This document shows, piece after piece, positions 14,270-22,881 of a stretch of 37,719 bases of DNA. How positions within the stretch are numbered: position 1 is the first letter of the stretch; each line of letters starts with the position of its first letter. Position numbers and translations under genes: made by a program. Origin of the DNA: Bacillota bacterium. Lineage in GTDB: Bacteria > Bacillota > Clostridia > Christensenellales > UMGS416. A model generated the notes under the pieces. That model saw only the letters and a program-made list of their open reading frames with translations. It had not been told where the DNA came from and made no database searches. The DNA is taken from contig JAEYYW010000079.1 of the NCBI GenBank assembly GCA_023428265.1, positions 1 through 37,719 on the forward strand, read 5' to 3'.

Positions 14270-14962
14270 ATGATGACCCACGCCCATAAATTGTTATTGT
14301 GTTTGTTGCCTGCAGTAATGCTTTTTGCGGCATGCGACATTGCCATTGAAGACGGCAACCTGAAGGTGCGCGACAATGGCTCTGAGATTGTGCAAATCGG
14401 CAAGGGCGGGTTCAAGCTGGAGGGCAACGTGACCGGCGTCACGCTGGACGGCAAGGGCTTGCGGATCGATTACCCAAACGGCCGTCTTGTCTGGGGTGGG
14501 GATGGATTTGACATTGAGCATGCCAGCGGCTCGCTGCGTGTGGCGGACGGGCGCCTGACAGTCACCGGCAAAGATGGAAAGCAAGAAGTGCTTGACACGG
14601 CCGGCAACGGCGCGGAGTACCGCACGGAAGACGGCGTTCTTGTGGGCACCGGAAAAAAAGCCGTGCTGCCCGAGGATTATCCGTCTGACATACTGCCTTT
14701 GCCAGACGGTTTTCAGCTGGACGCAACGGCGCTGCTGGGCTCTGTGAAAGTTATCAATGGCCATGTGGATGCCCTTTCCATCGAAGACGCCTCAACGTAT
14801 TATGAAGGCCTCCTCGACGATGCCGACAGCTTCAGCCGCGAAAAAAAGGCCGGCAGCGTGCTGCTGCGGGCCAAGGTGGATAAAACTGAGGTCACTGTTT
14901 ATCTTGCCAAATCCATCACGTCAGACGCTGTGAATGTCTGCGTGGTCCTCGGTGGGAAGTAA
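14270..14962 (+). CDS. Lipoprotein of unknown function
   Basis: 230 residues; two adjacent ATGs (14270 and 14273) follow AAAGGAG. The signal peptide ends in a lipobox L-F-A-A-C with the lipidated Cys at about residue 22, so it should be membrane-anchored on the outside. Residues about 25-110 are glycine-rich short beta repeats of the kind x-G-x-L-x-V-x-D-G, suggesting a small beta-solenoid or sandwich. After a P-E-D-Y-P-S-D-I-L-P-L-P-D-G hinge, the C-terminal part is an alpha/beta segment (S-T-Y-Y-E-G-L-L ... V-T-V-Y-L-A-K-S). I do not recognise a named family. Own promoter; ends 6 bases before the convergent fabV stop. Confidence 0.8.
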   Translation: MMTHAHKLLLCLLPAVMLFAACDIAIEDGNLKVRDNGSEIVQIGKGGFKLEGNVTGVTLDGKGLRIDYPNGRLVWGGDGFDIEHASGSLRVADGRLTVTGKDGKQEVLDTAGNGAEYRTEDGVLVGTGKKAVLPEDYPSDILPLPDGFQLDATALLGSVKVINGHVDALSIEDASTYYEGLLDDADSFSREKKAGSVLLRAKVDKTEVTVYLAKSITSDAVNVCVVLGGK

Positions 14963-14968
14963 CCATCG

Positions 14969-16174
14969 TCAGCCCATCAGCACCATATGCTCCTCGGAAG
15001 CCACTTCATTGACGTCCGCCATATAATCGACGCCTTCCACTCTGAAGCCAAACAGCTGCAGAAAGCCATCCTTATACCCATCCAAATCCGCAAGTTCCGG
15101 CAGGTTGCCGCTATCCACGATGCCCCAGCGGCGGGTGATCTCCTGCTGCACGGGCTCCAGCATCTCCCAGTCATCCATGCGCAGGTAGCCTTCTCCGTCC
15201 AGCCGGTCTTCCCCGGAAATGATTCTGCCAAACATGCGCGTCATCTGCTCAATGCAGCCCTCGTGGGTGCCGTTCTTTTTCATCACATCATACAGCATCG
15301 AAATATACAGCGGCACCACGGGGATTGAGGAGCTCGCCTGCGTGACCAGGGCCTTGTTCACAGAAATGATGGCCTTCAGGTCGATTCCGGCATATTGCGA
15401 TGTCATTTGATCAGCTGCCGCCTTCAAGTCAAGCTTGGCCATGCCGATGGTGCCGTCTTTATAGATCGGGTGGGTCAGGCTGGGCCCGATGTAGGAATAG
15501 GCTACGGTCGTCGCGTTCCGCGCCAGAAGGCCGCCTGCCTGCAAATGCGCGATCCAGCGCCGCCAGTCGTCACCGCCCATCACTGCCACGGTGTCCGAGA
15601 TTTCCTGATCGCTGGCCGGGTGGATTTCGATTTCGGTGATCGCGTTGTTTTGCAGGTCGATATTTTTCGACCGGTATGCCGTGCCAATCGGCTTCAAGAC
15701 AGACTGATGCCTGGTTCCGGTGTCCGGATGGATGCGGATGGGAGCGGCAAGGCTGTAAACGATCAGATCCAAAGGCCCCATTTCCGCTTCAATGATCTTT
15801 CTTGCCTTCTCCTTCACGGCTGCTGAAAACGCGTCGCCCATGATCACTTTGGCCCAATGGCCGCTTGCGTTTGCCTGGCGCAAATATTCTGCCGCGTTAT
15901 AAAACCCGGCGGTTGCCGTGCGGCCTTTCTGGGCGTTGCGCTCAAAGCCGATGCCGAGCACGTTCGCACCGCAGCCGAAAGACGCTGCAATGGCGCTGGC
16001 CAGGCCATACCCTGTGGTGGAGCCGATCACCAGCACATTTTTAAACCGCCGCGCGCCTTGAAGCAATGGCAGGTTGCCGAGCACATGCCGAATTTGCGCA
16101 TTCACATTGGAGGCGCAGCCGGTAGGGTGGGCGGTGATACAAATGAATCCTTTTGCTTTTGGTTCGATGATCAT
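14969..16174 (-). CDS. fabV: Enoyl-ACP / trans-2-enoyl-CoA reductase, FabV type
   Basis: 401 residues, the normal FabV/TER length. It reduces the double bond of trans-2-enoyl thioesters with NADH, either in fatty acid synthesis or, as TER, in butyrate-type reductions. The NADH-binding segment reads V-I-G-S-T-T-G-Y-G-L-A-S (49-60). The catalytic Tyr-X8-Lys is Y238-K-D-G-T-I-G-M-A-K247, preceded by the family motif Y-S-Y-I-G-P-S-L-T-H-P-I. FabV proteins are typically insensitive to triclosan. The ATG at 16174 overlaps the previous gene's stop as ATGA, and AAGGAG lies upstream, so translation is coupled. No other fatty acid genes are nearby. Confidence 0.95.
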   Translation of the reverse strand: MIIEPKAKGFICITAHPTGCASNVNAQIRHVLGNLPLLQGARRFKNVLVIGSTTGYGLASAIAASFGCGANVLGIGFERNAQKGRTATAGFYNAAEYLRQANASGHWAKVIMGDAFSAAVKEKARKIIEAEMGPLDLIVYSLAAPIRIHPDTGTRHQSVLKPIGTAYRSKNIDLQNNAITEIEIHPASDQEISDTVAVMGGDDWRRWIAHLQAGGLLARNATTVAYSYIGPSLTHPIYKDGTIGMAKLDLKAAADQMTSQYAGIDLKAIISVNKALVTQASSSIPVVPLYISMLYDVMKKNGTHEGCIEQMTRMFGRIISGEDRLDGEGYLRMDDWEMLEPVQQEITRRWGIVDSGNLPELADLDGYKDGFLQLFGFRVEGVDYMADVNEVASEEHMVLMG

Positions 16175-17325
16175 AAGTATGACTCCTTGGTATTGATTTG
16201 CTTTTTATATAGCCTGTATGTGCGATATTGTTTGCCGCCCAGGTTTTCCACGCTGAGCCGTGATTGCAGGTTTGTCTCTCCGATGGTGGAGCCGTCTGCT
16301 GTCAGTATACCCTTCTCCTTTGCCTTTTGGAACACATGGCGGAAGATCGCCGCGTTGACCGCCTTGTTTTGATAATCGGGCACAACGAACTGCACAAACA
16401 CCCTCAGCGCATTGATCCGCCTGCGGTAATACAGCAGCTTGAGGATTCCGAATGGAAACAGTCTGCCGTTGCCGATGCGGCGAAACACCTGGTTGTATTC
16501 GGGAATGGCAACCACAAACCCAATGGGGCGATTGGTGTCATTGGTGCGGGCGATGCATACAAAGTCTGCGTCCACCATCGGCAGCAGGAAACGGGCTTCC
16601 TTCTCCACGTCATCCACCGAGGGGATCGCCATCCATTCACCTTCCGGCTCCGAGGCCAGTGTTTCCGCGACGATTCGCTGAATATCACTGACTTCGCGGC
16701 GGATGTTCCGCTTGTCCACCGTATCCACGCGATATTTGAATTTCTTCATCGCAAAGGGCACGATTCGGTTCAGCTTGTCCTGCTTGAAGATTTCCTGGTC
16801 AAACAAATAGGCGTATAAATCATAATCCTTGTAAAACCCATGGCTCTCAAAAAAAGTGCCATACCAGAGCGGATTATAGGAGTTGAGCAGGGCGGGGGGG
16901 CCATCAAAACCCATCACCAGGATGCCGCGGTAATCATCGCCGTTATCCGGTGAGATGGGGCCGCGCAGCATGCTCATGCCATGGTCTGCCGCCCATGATT
17001 CGCAGGCGGAGATCAGTGCTTCCGCGGCCTGTTCGTCACGCTCGCACTCAAAAAGAGCAAACCATGCTGAGGAAAGGTTGTTGTTGCGGTTGAACCCCTC
17101 GTCGATGCCGCAAAGGATTCTGCCGACGGTGCGTCTTTCTCTCTTGGCCAGAAACGCGGCATGGGGGCCATATCCGAACAGCATGTTTTTGCTTTCGGTT
17201 AGAATGTCCTTCATCTGCAGCCTGAGCGGCGGCACAAAGTTGGGGTCGCCGCGATAAAGCCGATAGGGGAGCGCAATGAAGGCGCGGCGATCCCCGGCGG
17301 ATTTCACTTCCACAATGCTAAGCAT
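16171..17325 (-). CDS. GNAT-superfamily-like protein (YghO-type)
   Basis: 384 residues from ATG 17325 (M-L-S-I-V-E-V-K-S), with GAAGG upstream; a longer TTG start at 17385 lies inside the transporter gene. N-terminal G-D-P-N-F-V-P-P-L, then G-R-I-L-C-G-I-D-E, F-F-E-S-H-G-F and W-Y-G-T-F resemble the large YghO-like family related to N-acetyltransferases. A second half from about 240 has V-C-I-A-R ... P-I-G-F-V-V-A-I-P-E-Y-N, as in a tandem acetyltransferase fold. Substrate unknown. It overlaps the end of the transporter gene by 8 bases and its stop overlaps fabV by 4, so the three form a translationally coupled operon. Confidence 0.75.
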   Translation of the reverse strand: MLSIVEVKSAGDRRAFIALPYRLYRGDPNFVPPLRLQMKDILTESKNMLFGYGPHAAFLAKRERRTVGRILCGIDEGFNRNNNLSSAWFALFECERDEQAAEALISACESWAADHGMSMLRGPISPDNGDDYRGILVMGFDGPPALLNSYNPLWYGTFFESHGFYKDYDLYAYLFDQEIFKQDKLNRIVPFAMKKFKYRVDTVDKRNIRREVSDIQRIVAETLASEPEGEWMAIPSVDDVEKEARFLLPMVDADFVCIARTNDTNRPIGFVVAIPEYNQVFRRIGNGRLFPFGILKLLYYRRRINALRVFVQFVVPDYQNKAVNAAIFRHVFQKAKEKGILTADGSTIGETNLQSRLSVENLGGKQYRTYRLYKKQINTKESYL

Positions 17326-18754
17326 CGGCGCCTTCGCTCCTGGCCTGTATGGCTGCGATTGTTTCTTCGTGCGACTTGCGGTCAAGCTTCATAAAGATCA
17401 TAAAGACCACACCAATGCCCATAAACAGGGCCGGGATTGCGGAGAAGATCACACGGATTGCCATGAGCGCCGAATCGGGTTGAGGCTGGCCTGGCAAGAG
17501 GTCTTCCAGCTTGATGTAGCCGCAAGCACCCAGCGCAATGCCTGCGACACCGACAAACCCCGCGGTGGCAAGCTGCTGGACGAACGATTGGAACCCGTAA
17601 TACAACCCTTCGGTGTCATAACCGGTGTCCAGACGGCCCACGTCAATTGTGTCGGGGATGATGGACTGCGGCACCACATGGGCCGCTGAAACACCAACGC
17701 TCATGAAGAGCACCACGGCAAACACAGAGGCAATCTGGCCCGGCTTCACCAGCATGATCACCAGCGAACACGCTGCCAGCACAGCCATGCCGATGTTGTA
17801 AGCCTTTTTCTTGCCGATCTTCTTCATCAGATACAGCCACAGCGGCACGAAAGCGGCAGCAGCAATGAACAATTCGCTCACAATGGCCAGAAAGAGCATC
17901 CAGTCGGTCACACCCAGCCATGACTCCAGATAGTAGGGGAAAAATGCCTGCATGATCATGAAGCCGCCCCAGGTGAACATGTAAGACAGCGTGGCATACA
18001 AAAACGGTTTGTTTTGAAACATAGCGCGGTATGCTTTTGCAAGGTTCTTCATGCCCTTCGGCAATGGCTTGCAGTCGGTACGCTCCCTGCAGCCGGAAAG
18101 AGGCAAAAAGGGTGCCAGGCCCACAATCACGGCGATGATGATGCCGGAGACCAGATAACCGTTGTGGATCTCATTGAGGTTGCTGTTGTCCGGCTTCAAA
18201 TCGGGCACCAGCACGCTGGGGATTGCAATGGCGACCAGCCCGCCGATGATGGACACAAACATGCGGTAAGCAGCCAGCTTGCTGCGCTCATCATAGCTGT
18301 CTGTCATCTCAATCGTCAGTGTGGAATAGGGGACCATGACCAGCGAAAAGAACGTGTAGTAGGAGATGGAAGCAATGATGGCGGCGATGAATTTGGTATC
18401 CATACCCCACTCCCTTGGGATGGCCCATAACAGGTAATAGGTGATGCCTGTGGGGATGGCGAAGAGCAGCAGATACAGCCGCCGGCGCCCCCATTTGGAT
18501 TGGGTCCGGTCTGAAAGCTGGCCGATAAACGGATCATTGATTGCGTTGTAGAGGTTGGTGATCAGCATGACTGCGCCGGCCAGCGCGGCGCCAAGGCCCA
18601 GGATGTCTGTGAGATACTTCAGATAGATCAGGCCGATCACGGATGTGCCGAAAGTGCCGGTGACGTCGCCCATGCCAAAGCAGAACTTCTCGCGGAACGT
18701 GAGCTTGCGGTTCCTGTCTTCCGTGGCAGGAGGCCTTGTCGAAACCTGTTCCAT
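17318..18754 (-). CDS. MFS transporter of the glycoside-pentoside-hexuronide (GPH) cation symporter type
   Basis: 478 residues with about 12 membrane helices. The GPH/MelB signature is clear: N-D-P-F-I-G-Q-L-S-D-R-T-Q-S-K-W-G-R-R-R in the loop after helix 2, preceded by L-I-T-N-L-Y-N-A-I. These carriers take up sugars or sugar derivatives with H+ or Na+. A GGGGGTG sequence precedes the ATG. It is first in the operon with the GNAT-like protein and FabV, so the cargo may not be an ordinary catabolic sugar; some GPH-like proteins handle lipids or lysolipids. Family assignment is strong, substrate unknown. Confidence 0.9.
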   Translation of the reverse strand: MEQVSTRPPATEDRNRKLTFREKFCFGMGDVTGTFGTSVIGLIYLKYLTDILGLGAALAGAVMLITNLYNAINDPFIGQLSDRTQSKWGRRRLYLLLFAIPTGITYYLLWAIPREWGMDTKFIAAIIASISYYTFFSLVMVPYSTLTIEMTDSYDERSKLAAYRMFVSIIGGLVAIAIPSVLVPDLKPDNSNLNEIHNGYLVSGIIIAVIVGLAPFLPLSGCRERTDCKPLPKGMKNLAKAYRAMFQNKPFLYATLSYMFTWGGFMIMQAFFPYYLESWLGVTDWMLFLAIVSELFIAAAAFVPLWLYLMKKIGKKKAYNIGMAVLAACSLVIMLVKPGQIASVFAVVLFMSVGVSAAHVVPQSIIPDTIDVGRLDTGYDTEGLYYGFQSFVQQLATAGFVGVAGIALGACGYIKLEDLLPGQPQPDSALMAIRVIFSAIPALFMGIGVVFMIFMKLDRKSHEETIAAIQARSEGADA

Positions 18755-18852
18755 TCTGTCACCCCCGGTTGAATCATGCAGGAAAGATCATATCATCATT
18801 TGCTTCGCAGATCAAAAGAAATCTTTCTTGCGCAACGCAAAGGGCCACCGGG

Positions 18853-19503
18853 TCAGTGCATGCCGTTCACTTTCTTCAGATTGTTGTTGCTGCCCATCAG
18901 TGTGAGCACCACTCCCGGCTTCAGGAGAAGATCCGGTTGGGGCATCATGATGGTGCCGTTGGGGTTTCGGATCACAATGATATTGACGCCATAACGCGAC
19001 CGGATCAGAAGCTCGCCGATTGCTTTACCACACCAGCTCTCCGGCACAGGGATGCTCAGGATGCTGAAGTCCTTGGAAATCTCAATGGCATCCAGCACAT
19101 TGTCTGAAATGAGGCTGCGGGCAACCTTGATGCCCATGTCCGTTTCAACGAGGATCACTTTGTCCGCGCCTATCTTGTAGAGGATACGGGCTTCAAACTC
19201 ATCCTGGGCTTTCACAAGGATGAACTTTGCCCCAAGCTCCTTCAGCAACACGGTGGCCATGATGGTTACCTGGATGTTGGTGCCGATGGCTATGATGACG
19301 CCGTCAGCATTGGGCACATCCAAAGACTTCAGAAATTCCTCATCGGTCACATTGGCCTGCACCACATGGGTAACATGGTTGGCGATGCTGTTTACCGTAT
19401 CGATGTCATCATCCACAGCCAGCACCTCATGGCCCAGCTCAACCAGTGTCTTGGCAACGCTCTTGCCAAACAGGCCAAGGCCCAGCACAATAAATGTTTT
19501 CAT
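18853..19503 (-). CDS. ktrA: Ktr/Trk potassium uptake regulatory subunit (RCK)
   Basis: 216-residue cytosolic RCK protein. The N-terminal Rossmann domain with G-L-G-L-F-G-K-S (8-15) and acidic D-D-D at the end of strand 2 binds nucleotide (ATP/ADP or NAD(H)). The C-terminal RCK_C domain (about 140-210) is the c-di-AMP-binding domain in Gram-positive homologues. An octameric ring gates KtrB. Translated from AAGGAGGG, which overlaps the ktrB TAA stop 11 bases upstream, so the two are coupled. Confidence 0.93.
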   Translation of the reverse strand: MKTFIVLGLGLFGKSVAKTLVELGHEVLAVDDDIDTVNSIANHVTHVVQANVTDEEFLKSLDVPNADGVIIAIGTNIQVTIMATVLLKELGAKFILVKAQDEFEARILYKIGADKVILVETDMGIKVARSLISDNVLDAIEISKDFSILSIPVPESWCGKAIGELLIRSRYGVNIIVIRNPNGTIMMPQPDLLLKPGVVLTLMGSNNNLKKVNGMH

Positions 19504-19514
19504 GGTTCCCCTCC

Positions 19515-20879
19515 TTATCCGACGGAAATCTTCCCGTCGGGGAAACGATATGTTTTGCCGCCTTGGGCAGCCTTGGAGACAAACACGGCAATGGCAGTCA
19601 TAGTGCCGACCCTGCCGATAAACATGGAAAGCATCATGGCGTATTTGCCCGCCATGCTCAACTCAGGCGTGATGCCGGTCGTTAACCCCACTGTGCCAAA
19701 CGCGGACACCGACTCAAACAACGACTGAACAAAGTTGCCGTCGCCGTTTATCAGCAAAATGGCCGTGGCTATGATCACAATTGCCAGGCTGAGGCAGAAC
19801 ACGGACACCGCCCTGGAAACAATCGATTCCGGGATGCGGCGGCCCATCACCTGCAAATCCTTCTTTCCGCGCAGATAAGCCACAACAGACAACCCGAGCA
19901 CAAAGAAGGTGGTTACCTTGATGCCGCCTGCCGTAGACCCCGGCGCCGCACCGATGAACATCAGGAATATCGTGAGCAGTTTGCTTGCTTCACTCATCAG
20001 CCCCATATCCACGCTGTTGTAGCCTGCCGTGCGGGCGGACACAGAATGGAATATTGAGTTCAGCAGCCTGTTGCCGGCTCCCATGGAGGCCATGGAGGCA
20101 TCACGCTCCAGCAGGAAATAGCCTGCCGTGCCGAAGACAAGCAAGAGTGCGGTAACCAGCAGCACCGCTTTGGTATGCAGCGAAAACCTGGAAAACCTGC
20201 GGATGGTGATGAGTTCGTCCCACACAATGAAGCCAAGGCCGCCGATGATGATGAGCGCCGAAGACGTCATCAGGACAAGCCAGCTTCCGGAGAAGCCGGT
20301 CATGCTGGTAAACGGTGCCTCCACGGTGCCAAACACATCGAAGCCCGCATTGCAGAATGACGAGACGGCGATGAATATGCTCTTTCCGATGCCGGCCAGC
20401 CACCCGTATTGCGGGATCAGTTTGATGGACAGCAGCAATGCACCGCAGGCCTCCACGGCAAGGGTTATCAGGATAACCTTGCGAAAGACTGCGACAATGT
20501 TGTTCAATGTGAACCGGTTCAGCGTTTCCTGGATCACCAGGCGCTGAACCAATCCCAATTTGGCGCCGGTAATCATGGATGAGATCGTGGTAATGGATAC
20601 CACGCCGAGAGCGCCCGCCTGTATTAGTAGCAAGATCACAATTTGTCCAAACAGAGACCAGTGGGTGTTGGTGTCCACCACCACAAGACCGGTGACGCAT
20701 ACCGCTGAAACAGAGGTAAACAGAGAGTCTGCAAAGTCAGTGACACTTCCTGACTTGCTGCTGATCGGAAGAGTAAGAAGCATGGCACCGGTAAGGATGA
20801 GGACAAGAAAGCCGGCAAAGATCATGCGGGCAGGGGTTATCTTTGTAAGAAACTGCTTTACATGCTTCAGTACGTTCAA
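19515..20879 (-). CDS. ktrB: Ktr/Trk potassium uptake channel subunit
   Basis: Membrane subunit of the SKT superfamily with four pore repeats, each with its selectivity-filter glycine: S-A-V-C-V-T-G-L, S-S-F-C-N-A-G-F, S-V-S-A-R-T-A-G-Y and S-A-F-G-T-V-G-L. The preferred start is TTG 20879 (M-N-V-L-K-H-V-K-Q-F; 454 residues), with GGAG eight bases upstream. The frame stays open to 20984, but a -10 element at 20914-20919 would lie inside a longer gene. Forms the K+ channel regulated by the adjacent ktrA product. Confidence 0.93.
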   Translation of the reverse strand: MNVLKHVKQFLTKITPARMIFAGFLVLILTGAMLLTLPISSKSGSVTDFADSLFTSVSAVCVTGLVVVDTNTHWSLFGQIVILLLIQAGALGVVSITTISSMITGAKLGLVQRLVIQETLNRFTLNNIVAVFRKVILITLAVEACGALLLSIKLIPQYGWLAGIGKSIFIAVSSFCNAGFDVFGTVEAPFTSMTGFSGSWLVLMTSSALIIIGGLGFIVWDELITIRRFSRFSLHTKAVLLVTALLLVFGTAGYFLLERDASMASMGAGNRLLNSIFHSVSARTAGYNSVDMGLMSEASKLLTIFLMFIGAAPGSTAGGIKVTTFFVLGLSVVAYLRGKKDLQVMGRRIPESIVSRAVSVFCLSLAIVIIATAILLINGDGNFVQSLFESVSAFGTVGLTTGITPELSMAGKYAMMLSMFIGRVGTMTAIAVFVSKAAQGGKTYRFPDGKISVG

Positions 20880-20913
20880 ATGCACATCTCCGATGAGGTT
20901 TGCAGATTGAACC

Positions 20914-20919
20914 ATTATA
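20914..20919 (-). promoter_or_regulatory. -10 element of the ktrBA operon
   Basis: TATAAT on the minus strand (plus 20914-20919). No good -35. A start near 20907 gives a leader of about 28 bases before TTG 20879, which argues for that short start. Confidence 0.45.
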
Positions 20920-21085
20920 GCACAGAAACTTGTCTGGCAGAAGCAAACTAGAACGGCTCTTGAGGAAGCCGCCAGGGAAATCACTCATGCGCACCAGTAA
21001 CATCAATGGACACAACAGGCGCCACTGTCGACACCATATACACTTTTCAATTGAAATCATGGTTATAAAATTACCTGTGAAAAAA

Positions 21086-21114
21086 TGGTAAGTTAGTATA
21101 TTTTATTGTATAAT
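21086..21114 (+). promoter_or_regulatory. Promoter of the second lipoprotein gene
   Basis: TATAAT at 21109-21114 in a markedly AT-rich stretch (21040-21120). The -35 TGGTAA (21086-21091, 17-base spacer) is a half match. Confidence 0.5.
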
Positions 21115-21175
21115 ATTGCAATGACACGAATGAGTCCGATGCGAATCATTTGTAGAGAATAGGAGCAAATACAAC

Positions 21176-21790
21176 ATGACTAAACCCACTCAAATGATGG
21201 CGGGCGTTCTGATGCTCTGCTGCGCATTAATCCTTGCCGGCTGCATGGCATCCCCGCAACCCACGACACCGGCTGCAACACCGGAGAAAACCATCGATGC
21301 ATCACCCACCACTGAAGTGCAAACGCCAGCGCCGTCGGATACGGATGAAGGAATAAAAGGCCTTGTGCTCATTGTGCCGGTGCTCACAGACAATGTGGAG
21401 ACGGTCAAGAATACAAAGAATGAAGATGGGTCTTATCAAGAGGAATTGCTGTTTGACGCCATGGTCAGCGTGGTGACCGAACGTGTGGCCAGGATCGAGT
21501 ACAGCGATGAAGCAATCGCAAAGCAAATCAACAAGCTGAACGGCATGGATGCGAGCGATATCATCATTAAGAAGGATGATGCGGTTTCCACTAAGCTTTC
21601 TTATCCTGCTTGGCGCATCACCTATACGACCGGCGCTAACGAAGACACCCGGAAGAATGTGGATATCTACATTCAGACCGACGATTGGGATTTCCGCCTG
21701 CACACGTCCACACCCATCGATTCCGTTGATGATTATTCGGAGAATATCGAAACCTGGATTGAATCACTCGATTTGTTTGACGGGAAGTAA
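21176..21790 (+). CDS. Lipoprotein of unknown function
   Basis: 204 residues with AGGAG ten bases upstream. The signal peptide ends in lipobox L-A-G-C (Cys about residue 23). A Pro/Thr/Ala-rich linker (S-P-Q-P-T-T-P-A-A-T...) extends to about residue 60. The rest is a soluble, mainly alpha/beta domain with no motif I recognise; it contains W-R-I-T-Y-T-T-G and D-I-Y-I-Q-T-D-D-W-D, resembling the small ligand-free sensor-like domains of clostridial lipoproteins. Monocistronic between its promoter and the bidirectional terminator. Confidence 0.8.
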   Translation: MTKPTQMMAGVLMLCCALILAGCMASPQPTTPAATPEKTIDASPTTEVQTPAPSDTDEGIKGLVLIVPVLTDNVETVKNTKNEDGSYQEELLFDAMVSVVTERVARIEYSDEAIAKQINKLNGMDASDIIIKKDDAVSTKLSYPAWRITYTTGANEDTRKNVDIYIQTDDWDFRLHTSTPIDSVDDYSENIETWIESLDLFDGK

Positions 21791-21807
21791 ATAGCGATAG
21801 AATCAAA

Positions 21808-21847
21808 ACGAAAGAAAACCACCTGATTGCAGGTGGTTTTCTTGTGA
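21808..21847. terminator. Bidirectional intrinsic terminator
   Basis: Perfect 14-bp stem AAGAAAACCACCTG (21812-21825) / CAGGTGGTTTTCTT (21830-21843), loop ATTG. T-rich on both exits (TTTTCTT; minus strand TTTTCTTTCGTTTT). It separates the convergent lipoprotein and GGGtGRT genes. Confidence 0.9.
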
Positions 21848-21868
21848 TTCTTGGTATGGTTTGCTTGT

Positions 21869-22867
21869 TTACTTCCCGGCTTCCTCAATGGCAACCGCCA
21901 CGGCCACGGACGCGCCAACCATCGGGTTGTTGCCCATGCCGATCAGGCCCATCATTTCCACGTGCGCCGGCACGGAGGAGGACCCCGCAAACTGCGCGTC
22001 GCTGTGCATACGGCCCATCGTGTCGGTCATGCCGTAGGAGGCGGGGCCGGCGGCCATGTTGTCAGGGTGCAGCGTGCGGCCGGTGCCGCCGCCGGAGGCC
22101 ACGGAGAAGAACTTCTTGCCATTATCCACAGACCACTTCTTATAGGTGCCGGCCACCGGGTGCTGGAAGCGGGTGGGATTGGTGGAGTTGCCGGTGATGG
22201 ACACGTCCACCTTTTCGTGGATCATGATCGCCACGCCTTCGCTCACGTCGTCGCAGCCATACACGCGAACCTTGGCCTTCTCGCCGTTGCTGAAGGGCTT
22301 GACTTCAGCAATTTTGAGTTCGTTGGTGTAATAGTTGTACTCGGTCTTCACATAGGTGAAGCCATTGATGCGGCTGATGATGTAGGCGGCGTCCTTACCC
22401 AGGCCGTTCAGGATGACCTGGAGGGGCTCTTTGCGAACCTTGTTGGCGGTGCGGGCAATGCCGATGGCGCCTTCGGCGGCGGCAAAGCTCTCGTGGCCGG
22501 CGAGGAAGCAGAAGCACTTGGTCTCTTCCTTCAAAAGCATCGCAGCCAGGTTGCCGTGGCCCAGACCGACCTGGCGGCTATCGGCGACGGAGCCGGGGAT
22601 GCAGAAGGCTTGCAGGCCGATGCCGATGGCTTCGGCTGCTTCAGCGGCGTTTTTGCAGCCCTTGGCAAACGCAATGCGGGCGCCCAGCGTATAGGCCCAC
22701 ACGGCGTTTTCAAAGGCAATCATCTGGATGCCGCGCACGATCTTTTCCACATCCACGCCCTTGTTCAGGCAGTATTCCTTGGCTTCGTCCAAAGAGGGAA
22801 TGCCGTATTCGGCCATGCACTTTTCGATTTGCTTGATTCTTCTTGCGTAGCTCTCAAAAGTCGCCAT
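21869..22867 (-). CDS. GGGtGRT family protein
   Basis: 332 residues, AAGGAGG before the ATG. Recognisable by its name-giving motif G-G-G-T-G-R-T in the C-terminal third (S-V-A-S-G-G-G-T-G-R-T-L-H-P-D-N-M), followed by G-P-A-S-Y-G-M-T and a small-residue-rich C-terminus (G-M-G-N-N-P-M-V-G-A-S-V-A-V-A-V). An internal G-H-E-S-F-A-A-A-E-G segment and several Cys are present. Conserved, biochemically uncharacterised; regularly found beside a NifU-like scaffold, as here (14 bases apart). It is probably the second gene of that operon. A role with Fe-S clusters is suggested only by the partner. Confidence 0.85.
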   Translation of the reverse strand: MATFESYARRIKQIEKCMAEYGIPSLDEAKEYCLNKGVDVEKIVRGIQMIAFENAVWAYTLGARIAFAKGCKNAAEAAEAIGIGLQAFCIPGSVADSRQVGLGHGNLAAMLLKEETKCFCFLAGHESFAAAEGAIGIARTANKVRKEPLQVILNGLGKDAAYIISRINGFTYVKTEYNYYTNELKIAEVKPFSNGEKAKVRVYGCDDVSEGVAIMIHEKVDVSITGNSTNPTRFQHPVAGTYKKWSVDNGKKFFSVASGGGTGRTLHPDNMAAGPASYGMTDTMGRMHSDAQFAGSSSVPAHVEMMGLIGMGNNPMVGASVAVAVAIEEAGK

Positions 22868-22881
22868 GTTCCGTTCCCTCC

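Noticed and set aside
18823..18842. Terminator downstream of ktrA
   Set aside because: Only a 5-bp stem (TTGCG/CGCAA) with a bulged extension and a broken T-run on the minus strand; too weak to annotate.
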